NCBI RefSeq assembly: GCF_000383955.1
Contig: NZ_KB913013.1
Span: 1-43,593 of the forward strand
Length of the DNA stretch: 43,593 bases
Direction: 5' to 3'
From: Rudanella lutea DSM 19387
Lineage (GTDB): Bacteria > Bacteroidota > Bacteroidia > Cytophagales > Spirosomataceae
Under the pieces are notes generated by a model. The model saw only the letters and a list, made by a program, of their open reading frames with translations. It searched no databases and had not been told where the DNA came from. The translations under genes and the position numbers were made by a program. Shown here piece after piece: positions 24,103-30,681 of this stretch. Each line of letters begins with the position of its first letter. The first letter of the stretch is position 1.

Positions 24103-24738
24103 TCAGAATGGAACGGGGGTTTCTTCTTCCTGAGCCTGCTCGATCAGGCCCACCAACGCTTCGGCATATCGCTTCGAGAGCTTAAAGCCGAACAGCTCCA
24201 GCCAGCGTTTTTCCAGATCGTCCAGTTGACGACGGTGAACAGTTCGGTACTTACCCGGCTTCCACTGAATTACAAACTCGATCAGGTCGTTTTCGGTCAC
24301 CTCGCCATTGTAGTAGTCGCTGATCTCCATCGCCTGCACATCGAGCGGGGTACCTTCGGCATGAAACCAGCTCTTTGCTACATCTGTCAACCAGTTTTTG
24401 TCACCCCAACGCTCGAAGTTCTCTTTCGGGAATGGCCGCAGGTGCTCGTTGATAGCCCCCTCTTTGCTGAAGTCATTCCGTTCTTCAGCCAGCAGCTCCA
24501 GATAAATCGTGGCCAGCTCCATCGGGTTCTGGCTGCTGGTACGTACCAGGTCACCGGCCTCGTGAGGCTCAATAAAGGCCGGAATGATCGTGACCGGGAT
24601 AAACTGCATCGCAAAGCGTAGCAGCTGTTGGTGTTTGTGCGAATTGTCGATACGCTGCCCTACCTGAGACGCGAAGCGGTTATAATCTTCCTCGGTGGCA
24701 CCCTCGTTACGCTGAAAGAAATTTGACTTACTCGACAT
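24103..24738 (-). CDS. Protein of unknown function, early or accessory
   Basis: The 211-aa product is mostly helical and acidic, with FQRNEGATEEDYNRF at the start, a central KENFERWGDKNWLTD segment, and a C-terminal helix (KRWLELFGFKLSKRYAEALV). No motif is recognised. It is the only gene between the second 62-bp repeat and the terminator at 24071, so it is a separate transcription unit. An inverted repeat (24743-24773) and a variant of the early leader motif lie directly upstream. Confidence 0.6.
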   Translation of the reverse strand: MSSKSNFFQRNEGATEEDYNRFASQVGQRIDNSHKHQQLLRFAMQFIPVTIIPAFIEPHEAGDLVRTSSQNPMELATIYLELLAEERNDFSKEGAINEHLRPFPKENFERWGDKNWLTDVAKSWFHAEGTPLDVQAMEISDYYNGEVTENDLIEFVIQWKPGKYRTVHRRQLDDLEKRWLELFGFKLSKRYAEALVGLIEQAQEEETPVPF

Positions 24739-24742
24739 TGTG

Positions 24743-24773
24743 TTACAGAGTTATTAGTTATTGAACTCTGTAA
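24743..24773 (-). promoter_or_regulatory. Inverted repeat in the leader of the 24738 gene
   Basis: TTACAGAGTT (24743-24752) and AACTCTGTAA (24764-24773) are perfect complements around 11 nt that hold a variant of the early leader motif (TTCAATAACTAATAA on the minus strand). It begins 5 bp before the ATG and adjoins the second 62-bp repeat. A likely operator or RNA switch. Confidence 0.5.
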
Positions 24774-24776
24774 ACT

Positions 24777-24838
24777 TCTCCCGGCAAAACGGATAGACAA
24801 CACGTCAATCCAAATAAATTTTTGTCATACATCGCCAT
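24777..24838 (-). repeat. 62-bp direct repeat, copy B (leader of the 24738 gene)
   Basis: Exact copy of 23196-23257. Both copies lie in the same orientation upstream of a minus-strand gene, 39 bp before the ATG here and 35 bp in the other case. A further CTGTAA flank is shared with 3 mismatched bases between. Confidence 0.8.
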
Positions 24839-25043
24839 CTCCCGAGGCTCCAACGGTGCCCATATCTGCACAAAATTTTGCAGCCCAAAAAACTGCACAC
24901 CGCAGTTGTCGCAGCCCTAAAAACAAGCATCTCCCATCTTCAAAGCGGCAAAAATGGCACATATAGGTTCATTTGGCACAAATGGTCCCTAATGACCATC
25001 GCCTAAAAAAGCCTGCTGCAACTTGCCCCTAAACCAAAAAGTA

Positions 25044-25193
25044 ATGAAGATGCTTAACACCAAAAAGCGGATTAGAAAACGCTTGATAACCTACCGGAAT
25101 ACCCTCAAAGCAACCAGGCTCGTGGAGCGAGTAATTAAAATTATGAACGCTATTGTTGAGCTGTTGGAGAATGCAGGAGACAACCTTATCTAA
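25044..25193 (+). CDS. Possible small basic helical protein (plus strand)
   Basis: A 49-codon frame, MKMLNTKKRIRKRLITYRNT to the end ELLENAGDNLI, is strongly basic in its first half and amphipathic in the second. It converges on the terminator hairpin shared with the candidate RNA on the other strand. No Shine-Dalgarno and no clear promoter. It could be a small DNA- or RNA-binding regulator, or a chance frame; low confidence. The stretch 24839-25043 otherwise shows no gene. Confidence 0.35.
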   Translation: MKMLNTKKRIRKRLITYRNTLKATRLVERVIKIMNAIVELLENAGDNLI

Positions 25194-25194
25194 C

Positions 25195-25223
25195 GAAAAG
25201 CCCCCAACGATTTGTTGGGGGCT
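25195..25223. terminator. Terminator of the candidate RNA
   Basis: A 10-bp stem AGCCCCCAAC (25199-25208) with GTTGGGGGCT (25214-25223), loop of five. Four Ts follow on the minus strand. It can also stop plus-strand transcription from the 25044 frame, though less strongly. Confidence 0.82.
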
Positions 25224-25432
25224 ATGCCCTTTCGGGCGGGCGTGTATAGGCAACTTACCTGACTTCAACCGATCACTGGGTTCACCCGACGTATCAGGTA
25301 TCACAACCTGAAGGTACCAGCTCTTTCGTCCATCAGGCAGTACTGCCCTCTGTTGGTTGCTTGGCTCTTTCGAGCCGTGCCGGTTTCGCTTTGTTATCCG
25401 GCTATTAATAGAGAAATCAGCAGGCTGAAGTC
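25195..25432 (-). ncRNA. Candidate structured non-coding RNA (about 238 nt)
   Basis: The minus strand can fold into an ordered structure. A long-range 10-bp stem closes it: GACTTCAGCC (25432-25423) with GGTTGAAGTC (25270-25261), one G-U pair. Inside are GCCGG-CCGGC (25402-25379), GGCTC-GAAA-GAGCC (25376-25363, GNRA loop), GGCA-GTAC-TGCC (25347-25336) and TCAGGT-ACCTGA (25311-25294). After the closing stem come GCCC-GAAA-GGGC (25237-25226, GNRA loop) and a 10-bp terminator hairpin with four Ts. A promoter-like pair of boxes precedes the first stem directly. A poor 153-codon frame covers the region but spans the terminator. No known RNA family is recognised. Confidence 0.6.
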
Positions 25433-25433
25433 T

Positions 25434-25464
25434 CAAAAGAATCAACCCTATTAATACGCCAAAA
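25434..25464 (-). promoter_or_regulatory. Promoter-like boxes before the candidate RNA
   Basis: Minus strand TTTTG (25464-25460), 18 bp, then TTCTTTTG (25441-25434), one mismatch from the Bacteroidota -7 consensus TAnnTTTG. The closing stem of the RNA begins two bases later, in the position expected for a transcript 5' end. It falls in the 10 bp after the 25475 gene. Confidence 0.5.
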
Positions 25465-25474
25465 CTATTATCTG

Positions 25475-25708
25475 TTAGGCATCTGTACAAGACCGTAGCA
25501 GAGCAAACAGGAATAAAAGTAATCCGATAACAAAAAAACCAGAAAGCAACTCCGTTAACGACATGCCAGATTCTTCCTTCTTTTGTCCGGGTTGTTCTAG
25601 TACAAAACGATCAGGCGTTACCTCCAGACGGAACGGCTCACCAGATTGTAGCTTTCTATCTAAGCGGTTACGCAGCTCTTGGGGTAGTTTACCGTAGTCG
25701 AAGTCCAT
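25475..25708 (-). CDS. Small protein with a C-terminal membrane anchor
   Basis: The product is 77 aa. The N-terminal part (GKLPQELRNRLDRKLQSGEP, then FRLEVTPDRFVLE) is a small soluble domain; one hydrophobic helix (GFFVIGLLLFLFALL, about 57-71) ends the chain. Its ATG overlaps the glycosyltransferase stop (TGATG), so it is co-translated with it and with the ParB-like gene. Function unknown. Confidence 0.62.
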   Translation of the reverse strand: MDFDYGKLPQELRNRLDRKLQSGEPFRLEVTPDRFVLEQPGQKKEESGMSLTELLSGFFVIGLLLFLFALLRSCTDA

Positions 25709-26442
25709 CAGAAAGGCAGTTTTAGCGTTTTCTGAAACGGGTGACGAGGGTTTTTGCTCTTCTTAAGCGTTATCACCTCCGACCCGAATACGCCCTGAAG
25801 GTACGCAAAATCGCGTTCTTCCGCATCGAGGTTGCGGTGCTCGGCCTGCCCCCCACGGGCCACAAAGGTATCCACCTGATTAAAGTAGAAACGCATATCC
25901 AGATACGCCATTCGGTGCTTGTACGCGTTCAGGGCCGATATCCAGTAATCGCAGTTGCACGTGATGTTCGTGTCCCACCAGAGGCCAGAGCCGGCCAGCA
26001 AGCCAAACGCGCAGCCATTTACCCAACCCGTCAGCTGCACCGGCTTCATGGGGTTATAGGCAGTAGGGTTCGGCGTATCAGCAAAGCCAAACAGATAGAT
26101 ACCCATTTGGCGGGTAACGTCGGCCGAGTGCTGAATCAGGTCATAAACCTCTTTGGGTTGCATCATGATCGGCTCACCCCGGTCGGTGTAAATCCGCCTA
26201 ACGGCACTAATATCATCGTCGATCATGAACACACTCCCGAAGTGTTTATAAATCCAGTTACGCTTTTGCTGGAGCCCGATCACCGAATCCGGGTGCGTCA
26301 CCACCTCCACCAGCGGATTGCTTCGACGGTACATTTCGCCCTGGTTTTCGGGCACGCAGATAATCGCATTATCTACTACCTGCGTGGTGCGCAGGCTCGA
26401 CCACCGCTTATGGCTCGGTATTACGATCTTGACGTTTTCCAT
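25708..26442 (-). CDS. GT-A glycosyltransferase, similar to phage DNA-base glycosyltransferases (TAGT-like)
   Basis: The 244-aa product opens with VKIVIPSHKRWSSL (about 4-17), a nucleotide-sugar-binding start, and has the metal-binding acidic motif FMIDDDISAV (about 72-81). Downstream are NGCAFGLLAGSGLWWD and CNCDYWISALNAYKHR, typical acceptor-side features. This combination fits the TET-associated glycosyltransferase family that sugar-decorates modified bases in phage DNA. The gene overlaps the ParB-like gene by 22 bp. No enzyme that hydroxymethylates or oxidises bases is visible in the window, so the acceptor is unknown: another base modification, a protein or a glycan are all possible. Confidence 0.68.
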   Translation of the reverse strand: MENVKIVIPSHKRWSSLRTTQVVDNAIICVPENQGEMYRRSNPLVEVVTHPDSVIGLQQKRNWIYKHFGSVFMIDDDISAVRRIYTDRGEPIMMQPKEVYDLIQHSADVTRQMGIYLFGFADTPNPTAYNPMKPVQLTGWVNGCAFGLLAGSGLWWDTNITCNCDYWISALNAYKHRMAYLDMRFYFNQVDTFVARGGQAEHRNLDAEERDFAYLQGVFGSEVITLKKSKNPRHPFQKTLKLPF

Positions 26443-27041
26443 CGCTCAATGAATTTAGTGCCGTCAATAACCCGCGTCATACCCATCGTCTCACTCTTGT
26501 ACGATTTCTCCCGGTCGCAACCCAGCAGCTCCGCAATATGATTAGCGTCGATCTCATTACGGGCCACAATCACAAAGGCGTCGTATTTCTCCGAAAACTT
26601 AGCCACAATAGGCATTTCGGGCGTTTCGGTCTTCTCCGTGGCTTTCTGATGCAGCTCTTCCATTTCGGCCAGGCTAATGCCAAAATCAGCCAGGTCCACA
26701 TCACTAAAGTGCTCGCGCAGGATCTCGTCCACCCAATCGCCCTTAATGGCGTTACTGGCAATGTTGTACTCCTTAAACTCCGCATCGGTCAGCAGGCGGT
26801 TTGGCACCCGCACGTCCACCAGCTCATCGCCTTTGCCCAGCTGCACCATGGCCTTACACCGTTGGTGGCCGGCCAGTAGCGTACCGTCAAAATTGATCAC
26901 TGGTATCTCAACCAGGCCAAACCGTTCGAGCGATTCGCGCAGCTTTTTGCTCTGCTGCGCGGTCATCTTACGAGGGTTGTACTCGTAAGGCAATAGGTCA
27001 ACAACTTTGCGCTGCTGCGTACTCCAGACTAACTTCTCCAT
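26421..27041 (-). CDS. ParB/Srx-like nuclease-domain protein
   Basis: The 206-aa product starts with a ParB-like N-terminal domain: VVDLLPYEYNPRKMTAQQS (about 13-31), SLERFGLVEIPVINFDG (about 37-53), and GHQRCKAMVQLGKGDEL (about 57-73), which replaces the GERR/GHRR motif. The second half (DEILREHFSDVDLADFGISL) is the usual extension in phage ParB-like proteins that are found with DNA-modification enzymes. There is no ParA gene, so plasmid-type partition is unlikely. Close coupling with the glycosyltransferase suggests a joint DNA-modification or DNA-marking task (inference). Confidence 0.8.
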   Translation of the reverse strand: MEKLVWSTQQRKVVDLLPYEYNPRKMTAQQSKKLRESLERFGLVEIPVINFDGTLLAGHQRCKAMVQLGKGDELVDVRVPNRLLTDAEFKEYNIASNAIKGDWVDEILREHFSDVDLADFGISLAEMEELHQKATEKTETPEMPIVAKFSEKYDAFVIVARNEIDANHIAELLGCDREKSYKSETMGMTRVIDGTKFIERWKTSRS

Positions 27042-27064
27042 TCGGGTTTTCCGCTCGCGCGGTG

Positions 27065-27709
27065 CTAACTACTCAGTTGAACGTCTATTTCCCGAATCTT
27101 CAGTTCGCATTGCGCCAGCTCCGTTTCCCATTCGGCACGCTTCGAGGGCCGGGCCTTGGGGTTCTCCAGTTTACCCTTCAGTTTCGACCGCTTATCTATC
27201 AACCGCCGTTTCTCGTAAGCCAGCTGGTACCGGCCTTCGTCGTTACCCGGCAATGCCGACAGGCTGCTGGTTTGGGCAATCGGGTCGGGGGGCAACCGGT
27301 GGTTTCGCTCCAGATAGCGTTTCTTATCCCACAAGGCTTCGATCTGTGCCGTCAGGTCCAGAATACTACGCGTCAGCTCCGGGCACGGTACCGACTCCGG
27401 AACCAGGTGTAGCTGGTTGCTCTGGTCGGCACGCCGGCGGCTGAGCGTATCCAGCTCGCGCGACAGATCGGCCTGCAACCGGGCATACTCATCGCCCTCG
27501 AGCACGGGGCCCGTGGCCCGCTCCTGCAGCGGCTCCGGCACTGCCTGGGTGCGCACAGCCGTCGGCTTAAAATCCACTTGCCCCTTCAGATCAGCTAACC
27601 GACGCTGAGCCTGTACCAGATCGGCCGACGTCGCCCGCTTGGTGGCCACCAATTTTTCGAGCATTCGAACAGTTGACTGTTGCTGGAGTATTTGCGCCTG
27701 AAGATTCAT
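27065..27709 (-). CDS. Coiled-coil protein upstream of the ParB-like gene
   Basis: The 214-aa product is nearly all helical coiled coil (ILQQQSTVRMLEKLVATK, LQADLSRELDTLSRRRADQS, LTAQIEALWDKKRYLERNH, EWETELAQCELKIREIDVQL). ATG 27709 is chosen; the longer frame runs through a terminator. It is the first gene after a terminator and has a GTCCTACCGT element 40 nt upstream. Possibly an adaptor for the ParB-like and glycosyltransferase proteins, or a virion-internal protein; no family is seen. Confidence 0.62.
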   Translation of the reverse strand: MNLQAQILQQQSTVRMLEKLVATKRATSADLVQAQRRLADLKGQVDFKPTAVRTQAVPEPLQERATGPVLEGDEYARLQADLSRELDTLSRRRADQSNQLHLVPESVPCPELTRSILDLTAQIEALWDKKRYLERNHRLPPDPIAQTSSLSALPGNDEGRYQLAYEKRRLIDKRSKLKGKLENPKARPSKRAEWETELAQCELKIREIDVQLSS

Positions 27710-27715
27710 AGGCAC

Positions 27716-27738
27716 AAAAAAACCGGCACGTAGCCGGT
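27716..27738 (-). terminator. Terminator in the leader of the 27709 gene
   Basis: ACCGGC (27722-27727) with GCCGGT (27733-27738), then seven Ts on the minus strand. It overlaps the stop of the 28007 gene and lies between the GTCCTACCGT element and ATG 27709. Confidence 0.78.
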
Positions 27739-28007
27739 CACGGTAGGACGTTCGTATCGTCTTCGGGCTCTTCCCCATTCCCTTCATCGGGTTTAGCCTC
27801 GATCATCTGCCGGAACGAGCTGACTATATCCCGGTACGCCCAGGCCTGATGGTCTTCGAGCGGGTCCTGATACCATTCGTCGAGGGGCATATTTTGGGGT
27901 AGGCTCAAATAATGCTCCAGCACAAACGAGAGGTGTGCCGCATCAATCCTGGCAGCGTGAAGGTGAGCGCGTAGGTCGGTGAATCGCGCGGGCGCAGGGA
28001 AAGGCAT
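27738..28007 (-). CDS. Small acidic protein of unknown function
   Basis: The 89-aa product starts MPFPAPARFTDLRAHLHAAR and ends with an acidic tail (GNGEEPEDDTNVLP). An in-frame ATG at 28040 would place the start inside the nested inverted repeat; ATG 28007 avoids this. The helical middle (LSFVLEHYLSLPQNMPL) is not recognised. Position after the capsid genes suggests a head accessory or chaperone, without proof. Confidence 0.55.
   Translation of the reverse strand: MPFPAPARFTDLRAHLHAARIDAAHLSFVLEHYLSLPQNMPLDEWYQDPLEDHQAWAYRDIVSSFRQMIEAKPDEGNGEEPEDDTNVLP
27743..27749 (-). promoter_or_regulatory. GTCCTACCGT element overlapping a stop codon
   Basis: Minus strand; the last codons Val-Leu-Pro-stop of the 28007 gene are part of GTCCTACCGTGA. 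It begins 40 nt before ATG 27709. Element of the five-copy set. Confidence 0.45.
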
Positions 28008-28027
28008 ATATGGAGCCGGTTGGTCAC

Positions 28028-28137
28028 TGCTAACTATCATCCTTCCAGACGACCGTGTCGTACTTACAACGACGTGCCAACCGGCATGTCTTATGGCACG
28101 CCGGTTGGTCGTCTGGACTCGATACTGATAGTTAGCA
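28028..28137 (-). promoter_or_regulatory. 110-bp nested inverted repeat in the leader of the 28007 gene
   Basis: Three nested stems: TGCTAACTATCA (28028-28039) with its complement at 28126-28137; CCAGACGACC (28045-28054) with 28107-28116; and CCAACCGGC (28077-28085) with 28100-28108. An alternative inner stem uses GGCACG/CGTGCC. Located between the terminator at 28150 and ATG 28007, it would form a long structured 5' leader or a cruciform. No riboswitch family is recognised. Confidence 0.6.
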
Positions 28138-28149
28138 TCACAAACATAC

Positions 28150-28183
28150 AAAAAAGCCGACAGCATTGTCTGCTGTCGGCTTT
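28150..28183 (-). terminator. Intrinsic terminator after the 28583 gene
   Basis: A 13-bp perfect stem AAAGCCGACAGCA (28153-28165) with TGCTGTCGGCTTT (28171-28183), 5-nt loop, six Ts on the minus strand. Confidence 0.9.
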
Positions 28184-28199
28184 GGCTACCCCGGACTAT

Positions 28200-28583
28200 C
28201 TACGCTTCCGTGTCGGTGCCGGTCGCGTCCGGGTCAGGCTCCGAGCCATCATAGGGCTCTTCCTGCACCGGTTTCCGGCGGCTGGCCAACCGCTGCTGAA
28301 AGCTCGCCGTAATCGACTCGCGGGCGGCTTCCCGTTCGGCCTCCTGAGCCGCACTGATTTCCTCGGCCGACATACCCGCGTACTTCGAGTTAGCAGCGGC
28401 CCGCTCCTGCGCGTTCTGCAACGTCCGCACAATCAGGCCGATGTTCCCGAGCGGGTCTTTTTCCAGCTGCGAGCCCACAAACTCGTTATTCGTCATCTCG
28501 TTCAACGCCCGTACCGAACCTTTGGCTGCGTTCTCCAGCGACTTGAGGGCCGTTACAATTTTCTTCGTTTCCAGCTTATACAT
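28200..28583 (-). CDS. Helical protein of unknown function, capsid operon
   Basis: The 127-aa product has long helices (TALKSLENAAKGSVRALNEM; VRTLQNAQERAAANSKY; SAAQEAEREAARESITASF) and an acidic, repetitive tail (PDPDATGTDTEA). It is 2 bp from the preceding small gene and ends at a strong terminator, so it closes the capsid transcript. A role in head assembly or tail assembly (chaperone-like) is suggested by position only. Confidence 0.58.
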   Translation of the reverse strand: MYKLETKKIVTALKSLENAAKGSVRALNEMTNNEFVGSQLEKDPLGNIGLIVRTLQNAQERAAANSKYAGMSAEEISAAQEAEREAARESITASFQQRLASRRKPVQEEPYDGSEPDPDATGTDTEA

Positions 28584-28585
28584 GC

Positions 28586-28780
28586 TTACTGAGGTTTGGG
28601 TGCCTTCTCCGGCACCAGTTCGATAAATCCTTTTCCTAATACCGTCTCGTAGAGTTGAGCCAGTACCGCCTGGGGAGTTGTCGCATCCAACACAATGCGC
28701 GTGGTGGCCGATTCCAGGCGTACCCGGCCCACGTACTCCTTCTTGACCCGATAGGCCGTTTTACGTCTTGTCGTCGACAT
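28586..28780 (-). CDS. Small basic protein after the capsid genes
   Basis: The 64-aa product has a basic N-terminus (TTRRKTAYRVKKEYVGRVRL) and a helix-strand C-terminal half (AVLAQLYETVLGKGFIELV). It follows the terminator at 28786 and is 2 bp before the next gene. Unrecognised. Confidence 0.55.
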   Translation of the reverse strand: MSTTRRKTAYRVKKEYVGRVRLESATTRIVLDATTPQAVLAQLYETVLGKGFIELVPEKAPKPQ

Positions 28781-28785
28781 AGCTT

Positions 28786-28817
28786 AAAAAAAAGGCCCCT
28801 CTCAGTCGAGAGAGGCC
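28786..28817 (-). terminator. Terminator after the 29511 gene
   Basis: Stem 28794-28803 with 28808-28817 (one mismatch), eight Ts on the minus strand. Confidence 0.8.
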
Positions 28818-28839
28818 GTTGAGCTGAAACCAGTACGCA

Positions 28840-29511
28840 CTACGCCGGCATCGGGATCACCACCGCAGCCTCGAGCACGGGCGGATGAAACGCATACCCC
28901 TTGCCCATAAACTTCAAATCCATCTGAAGCTTATCGTCGGCCTTCGTACCCGAATCCGTTTCGTCTTCAAACGTCAGCGGCTCATAGCTGGTACCATACA
29001 CCACCCGCGTACCGTCTTTGTAGGTAGCAATGGCCACCCCGCCTTCGTTGATGGTCTTATCCAGGGCGGCAATCTGATCGGCCTCGTAACCGGCAAATTT
29101 GGCCACGCCCGATACGTCTACGTTCTGGTAACCCAGTTCACCCTTCCGGGTCGACTTCACCTGGCACGTATTGAGGTCAAACGTCAGCGGTGCGCCCACA
29201 ACTCCATTCTTGAGCGGAGGAACTTCAGACAACTTACCAGCTGCTATATCATCGGCCTTCGGCCAGTCGTCGGTAAAATCGCTGGCCGAAAACAGTACCA
29301 GCTTCATAATACCGCCCAAATTGGACTTTTGGCGCTCCTTGCGCTTTATGGGCGTAAAGCTCACCGTAGCAGCCAGCGTGACCCCTTCGGGCCCAAACAT
29401 AAAATCGTGCATCGACGGCGGCACCAGCGCCCCCACCTCGGCCGGAGCCAGCACACTCGCCAGCAGTACCAGGCCAAACAACACCGAACTGATTACACGG
29501 AAACGATTCAT
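28840..29511 (-). CDS. Secreted or membrane-anchored protein next to the major capsid gene, structural candidate
   Basis: The product has 223 residues. The N-terminus looks like a signal peptide or anchor (FRVISSVLFGLVLLASVLA, about 4-22, cleavage possible after VGA). The rest is beta-rich (VTLAATVSFTPIKRKER, GVAIATYKDGTRVVYGTS) and resembles tail-tube or decoration proteins of Bacteroidota phages in general composition. A virion protein with a signal peptide is unusual; alternatively the real start is internal (Met at about residue 34 or 38). A GGAATGTTC element lies 45 nt upstream. Confidence 0.55.
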   Translation of the reverse strand: MNRFRVISSVLFGLVLLASVLAPAEVGALVPPSMHDFMFGPEGVTLAATVSFTPIKRKERQKSNLGGIMKLVLFSASDFTDDWPKADDIAAGKLSEVPPLKNGVVGAPLTFDLNTCQVKSTRKGELGYQNVDVSGVAKFAGYEADQIAALDKTINEGGVAIATYKDGTRVVYGTSYEPLTFEDETDSGTKADDKLQMDLKFMGKGYAFHPPVLEAAVVIPMPA

Positions 29512-29547
29512 GGAAAAACAGTAAAAAAGTGAATGATGAGATTAAAC

Positions 29548-29556
29548 GAACATTCC
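29548..29556 (-). promoter_or_regulatory. GGAATGTTC element before the 29511 gene
   Basis: Minus strand TCAGGAATGTTCGTTTAATC; begins 45 nt before ATG 29511. It contains the mini-ORF Met-Phe-Val-stop. Confidence 0.4.
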
Positions 29557-29611
29557 TGATAACCACCCGACAAACCGAACTGCGCCAGGCCCGCAGGCCC
29601 GGCGCAATACG

Positions 29612-30598
29612 CTACTTATCGTTCATAAACAGCACGCGGCCGTCGCAGTAGTTGATACCCATTTCACCGTCGAGGAACAGCTTGATCGTCCGCTCCGACT
29701 GCTCAACCTTGATACTCGGAATGTCCTCCGTCGTATCCTCGGGGCCCAACACGGCCAGGTTACCCTCTACCGTCAGTAGCTGCTTGTCAGTGCCCTTCAG
29801 CCACGAGCGGGGCTCAATCGTAACATTCGGCAGCATGGCCAGCCGCAGTACGCCATTCTCCCGGTACACGATCTGCGCGTTGTTCGACAGCTGCGCGTCC
29901 AGTGCCTGCGTGATGTAGACAATGTGCATCGGGTCGAGTGCCAAAATGCCGTTCTCTTCGAGGGGCTCATCCATCGTCTCGAAAAACGCCATACCCAGTT
30001 TTTGCAGCTCTGAGAGCACGTTGCTGGCGTTGATCGTAGCCGCAGCAGCCACCACGTTACCAGCCGGAATATCGCCCACCGCACCGGCTACCGAGCCCGC
30101 CGGCGCAATGCCCTGCTCAAACAGGATCTCCAGACCGTCCACAATGTCCACGTGGCTGTCGCCCTGGGCATCGTGCACGCCTTTGTAGATCGCCCCGTGC
30201 ACGTCTTTGGCGCACTGCCGGAACACCTGCTCCATGTACCAGTTCATGGCCTCGAACGAGTAGATATCGCTCGAATCGGTCGGCCGACGCTTAGCCAGGT
30301 ACGTTTTACTCCAGGCGTAGAGCTGCTTCTCGTCCAGCTTCAGGTTAGCCTGAAACGGCAACAGGCCAGCCTCGCGGTTAGCCAGTGCCACACCGCCCTT
30401 GTAATTAGGTGCACCACCCTTGCGGCCAGGCTGCAACATGGGATCGGTCGACGAGCGAATGAGGGGCACCTTATCGCGCACCTGAAACCCCGTAAACAGC
30501 CGGTCTTTCTTCACGTTGAAGCCGTTCGACTGTTTGAGAAAAAAAATCTTTGAATAATCGGCGACATTCTCTTTGAGCTTATCGGCCAGCTTACTCAT
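29612..30598 (-). CDS. Major capsid protein
   Basis: The 328-aa product is the likely HK97-fold capsid subunit. The order protease, scaffold, capsid is classic, and the sequence contains the P-domain spine helix region (YSFEAMNWYMEQVFRQCAKD, about 105-125), an Ala-rich helix (AAAATINASNVLSELQKLG) and the C-terminal strand pair (GVLRLAMLPNVTIEPRSW; GEMGINYCDGRVLFMNDK). ATG 30598 is taken as start; a GTG at 30619 would add 7 residues. No delta domain is fused, so the scaffold is a separate gene. Confidence 0.85.
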   Translation of the reverse strand: MSKLADKLKENVADYSKIFFLKQSNGFNVKKDRLFTGFQVRDKVPLIRSSTDPMLQPGRKGGAPNYKGGVALANREAGLLPFQANLKLDEKQLYAWSKTYLAKRRPTDSSDIYSFEAMNWYMEQVFRQCAKDVHGAIYKGVHDAQGDSHVDIVDGLEILFEQGIAPAGSVAGAVGDIPAGNVVAAAATINASNVLSELQKLGMAFFETMDEPLEENGILALDPMHIVYITQALDAQLSNNAQIVYRENGVLRLAMLPNVTIEPRSWLKGTDKQLLTVEGNLAVLGPEDTTEDIPSIKVEQSERTIKLFLDGEMGINYCDGRVLFMNDK

Positions 30599-30681
30599 GT
30601 CGAGTGATGACGTTGCCACTTCGATATACAGTTTTGAGTTGAAAAAAAACGCGTGAATGATGGGTCTGACGGGCCGACGGG

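Noticed and set aside
25379-25402. lac-operator-like GGATAACAA in the RNA region
   Set aside because: A chance 9-base match inside a hairpin loop, without a symmetric operator.
25029-25490. 153-codon minus-strand frame across the candidate RNA
   Set aside because: It spans a strong terminator and shows no protein-like pattern; the nucleotide structure explains the region better.
25475-27041. Plasmid-like ParAB partition system
   Set aside because: No ParA ATPase and no centromere-like repeats beside the ParB-like gene; the neighbour is a glycosyltransferase.
28020-28592. 190-codon plus-strand frame over the nested inverted repeat
   Set aside because: It runs antisense through a terminator and the 28200-28583 gene and has an Arg/Leu-rich shadow composition.
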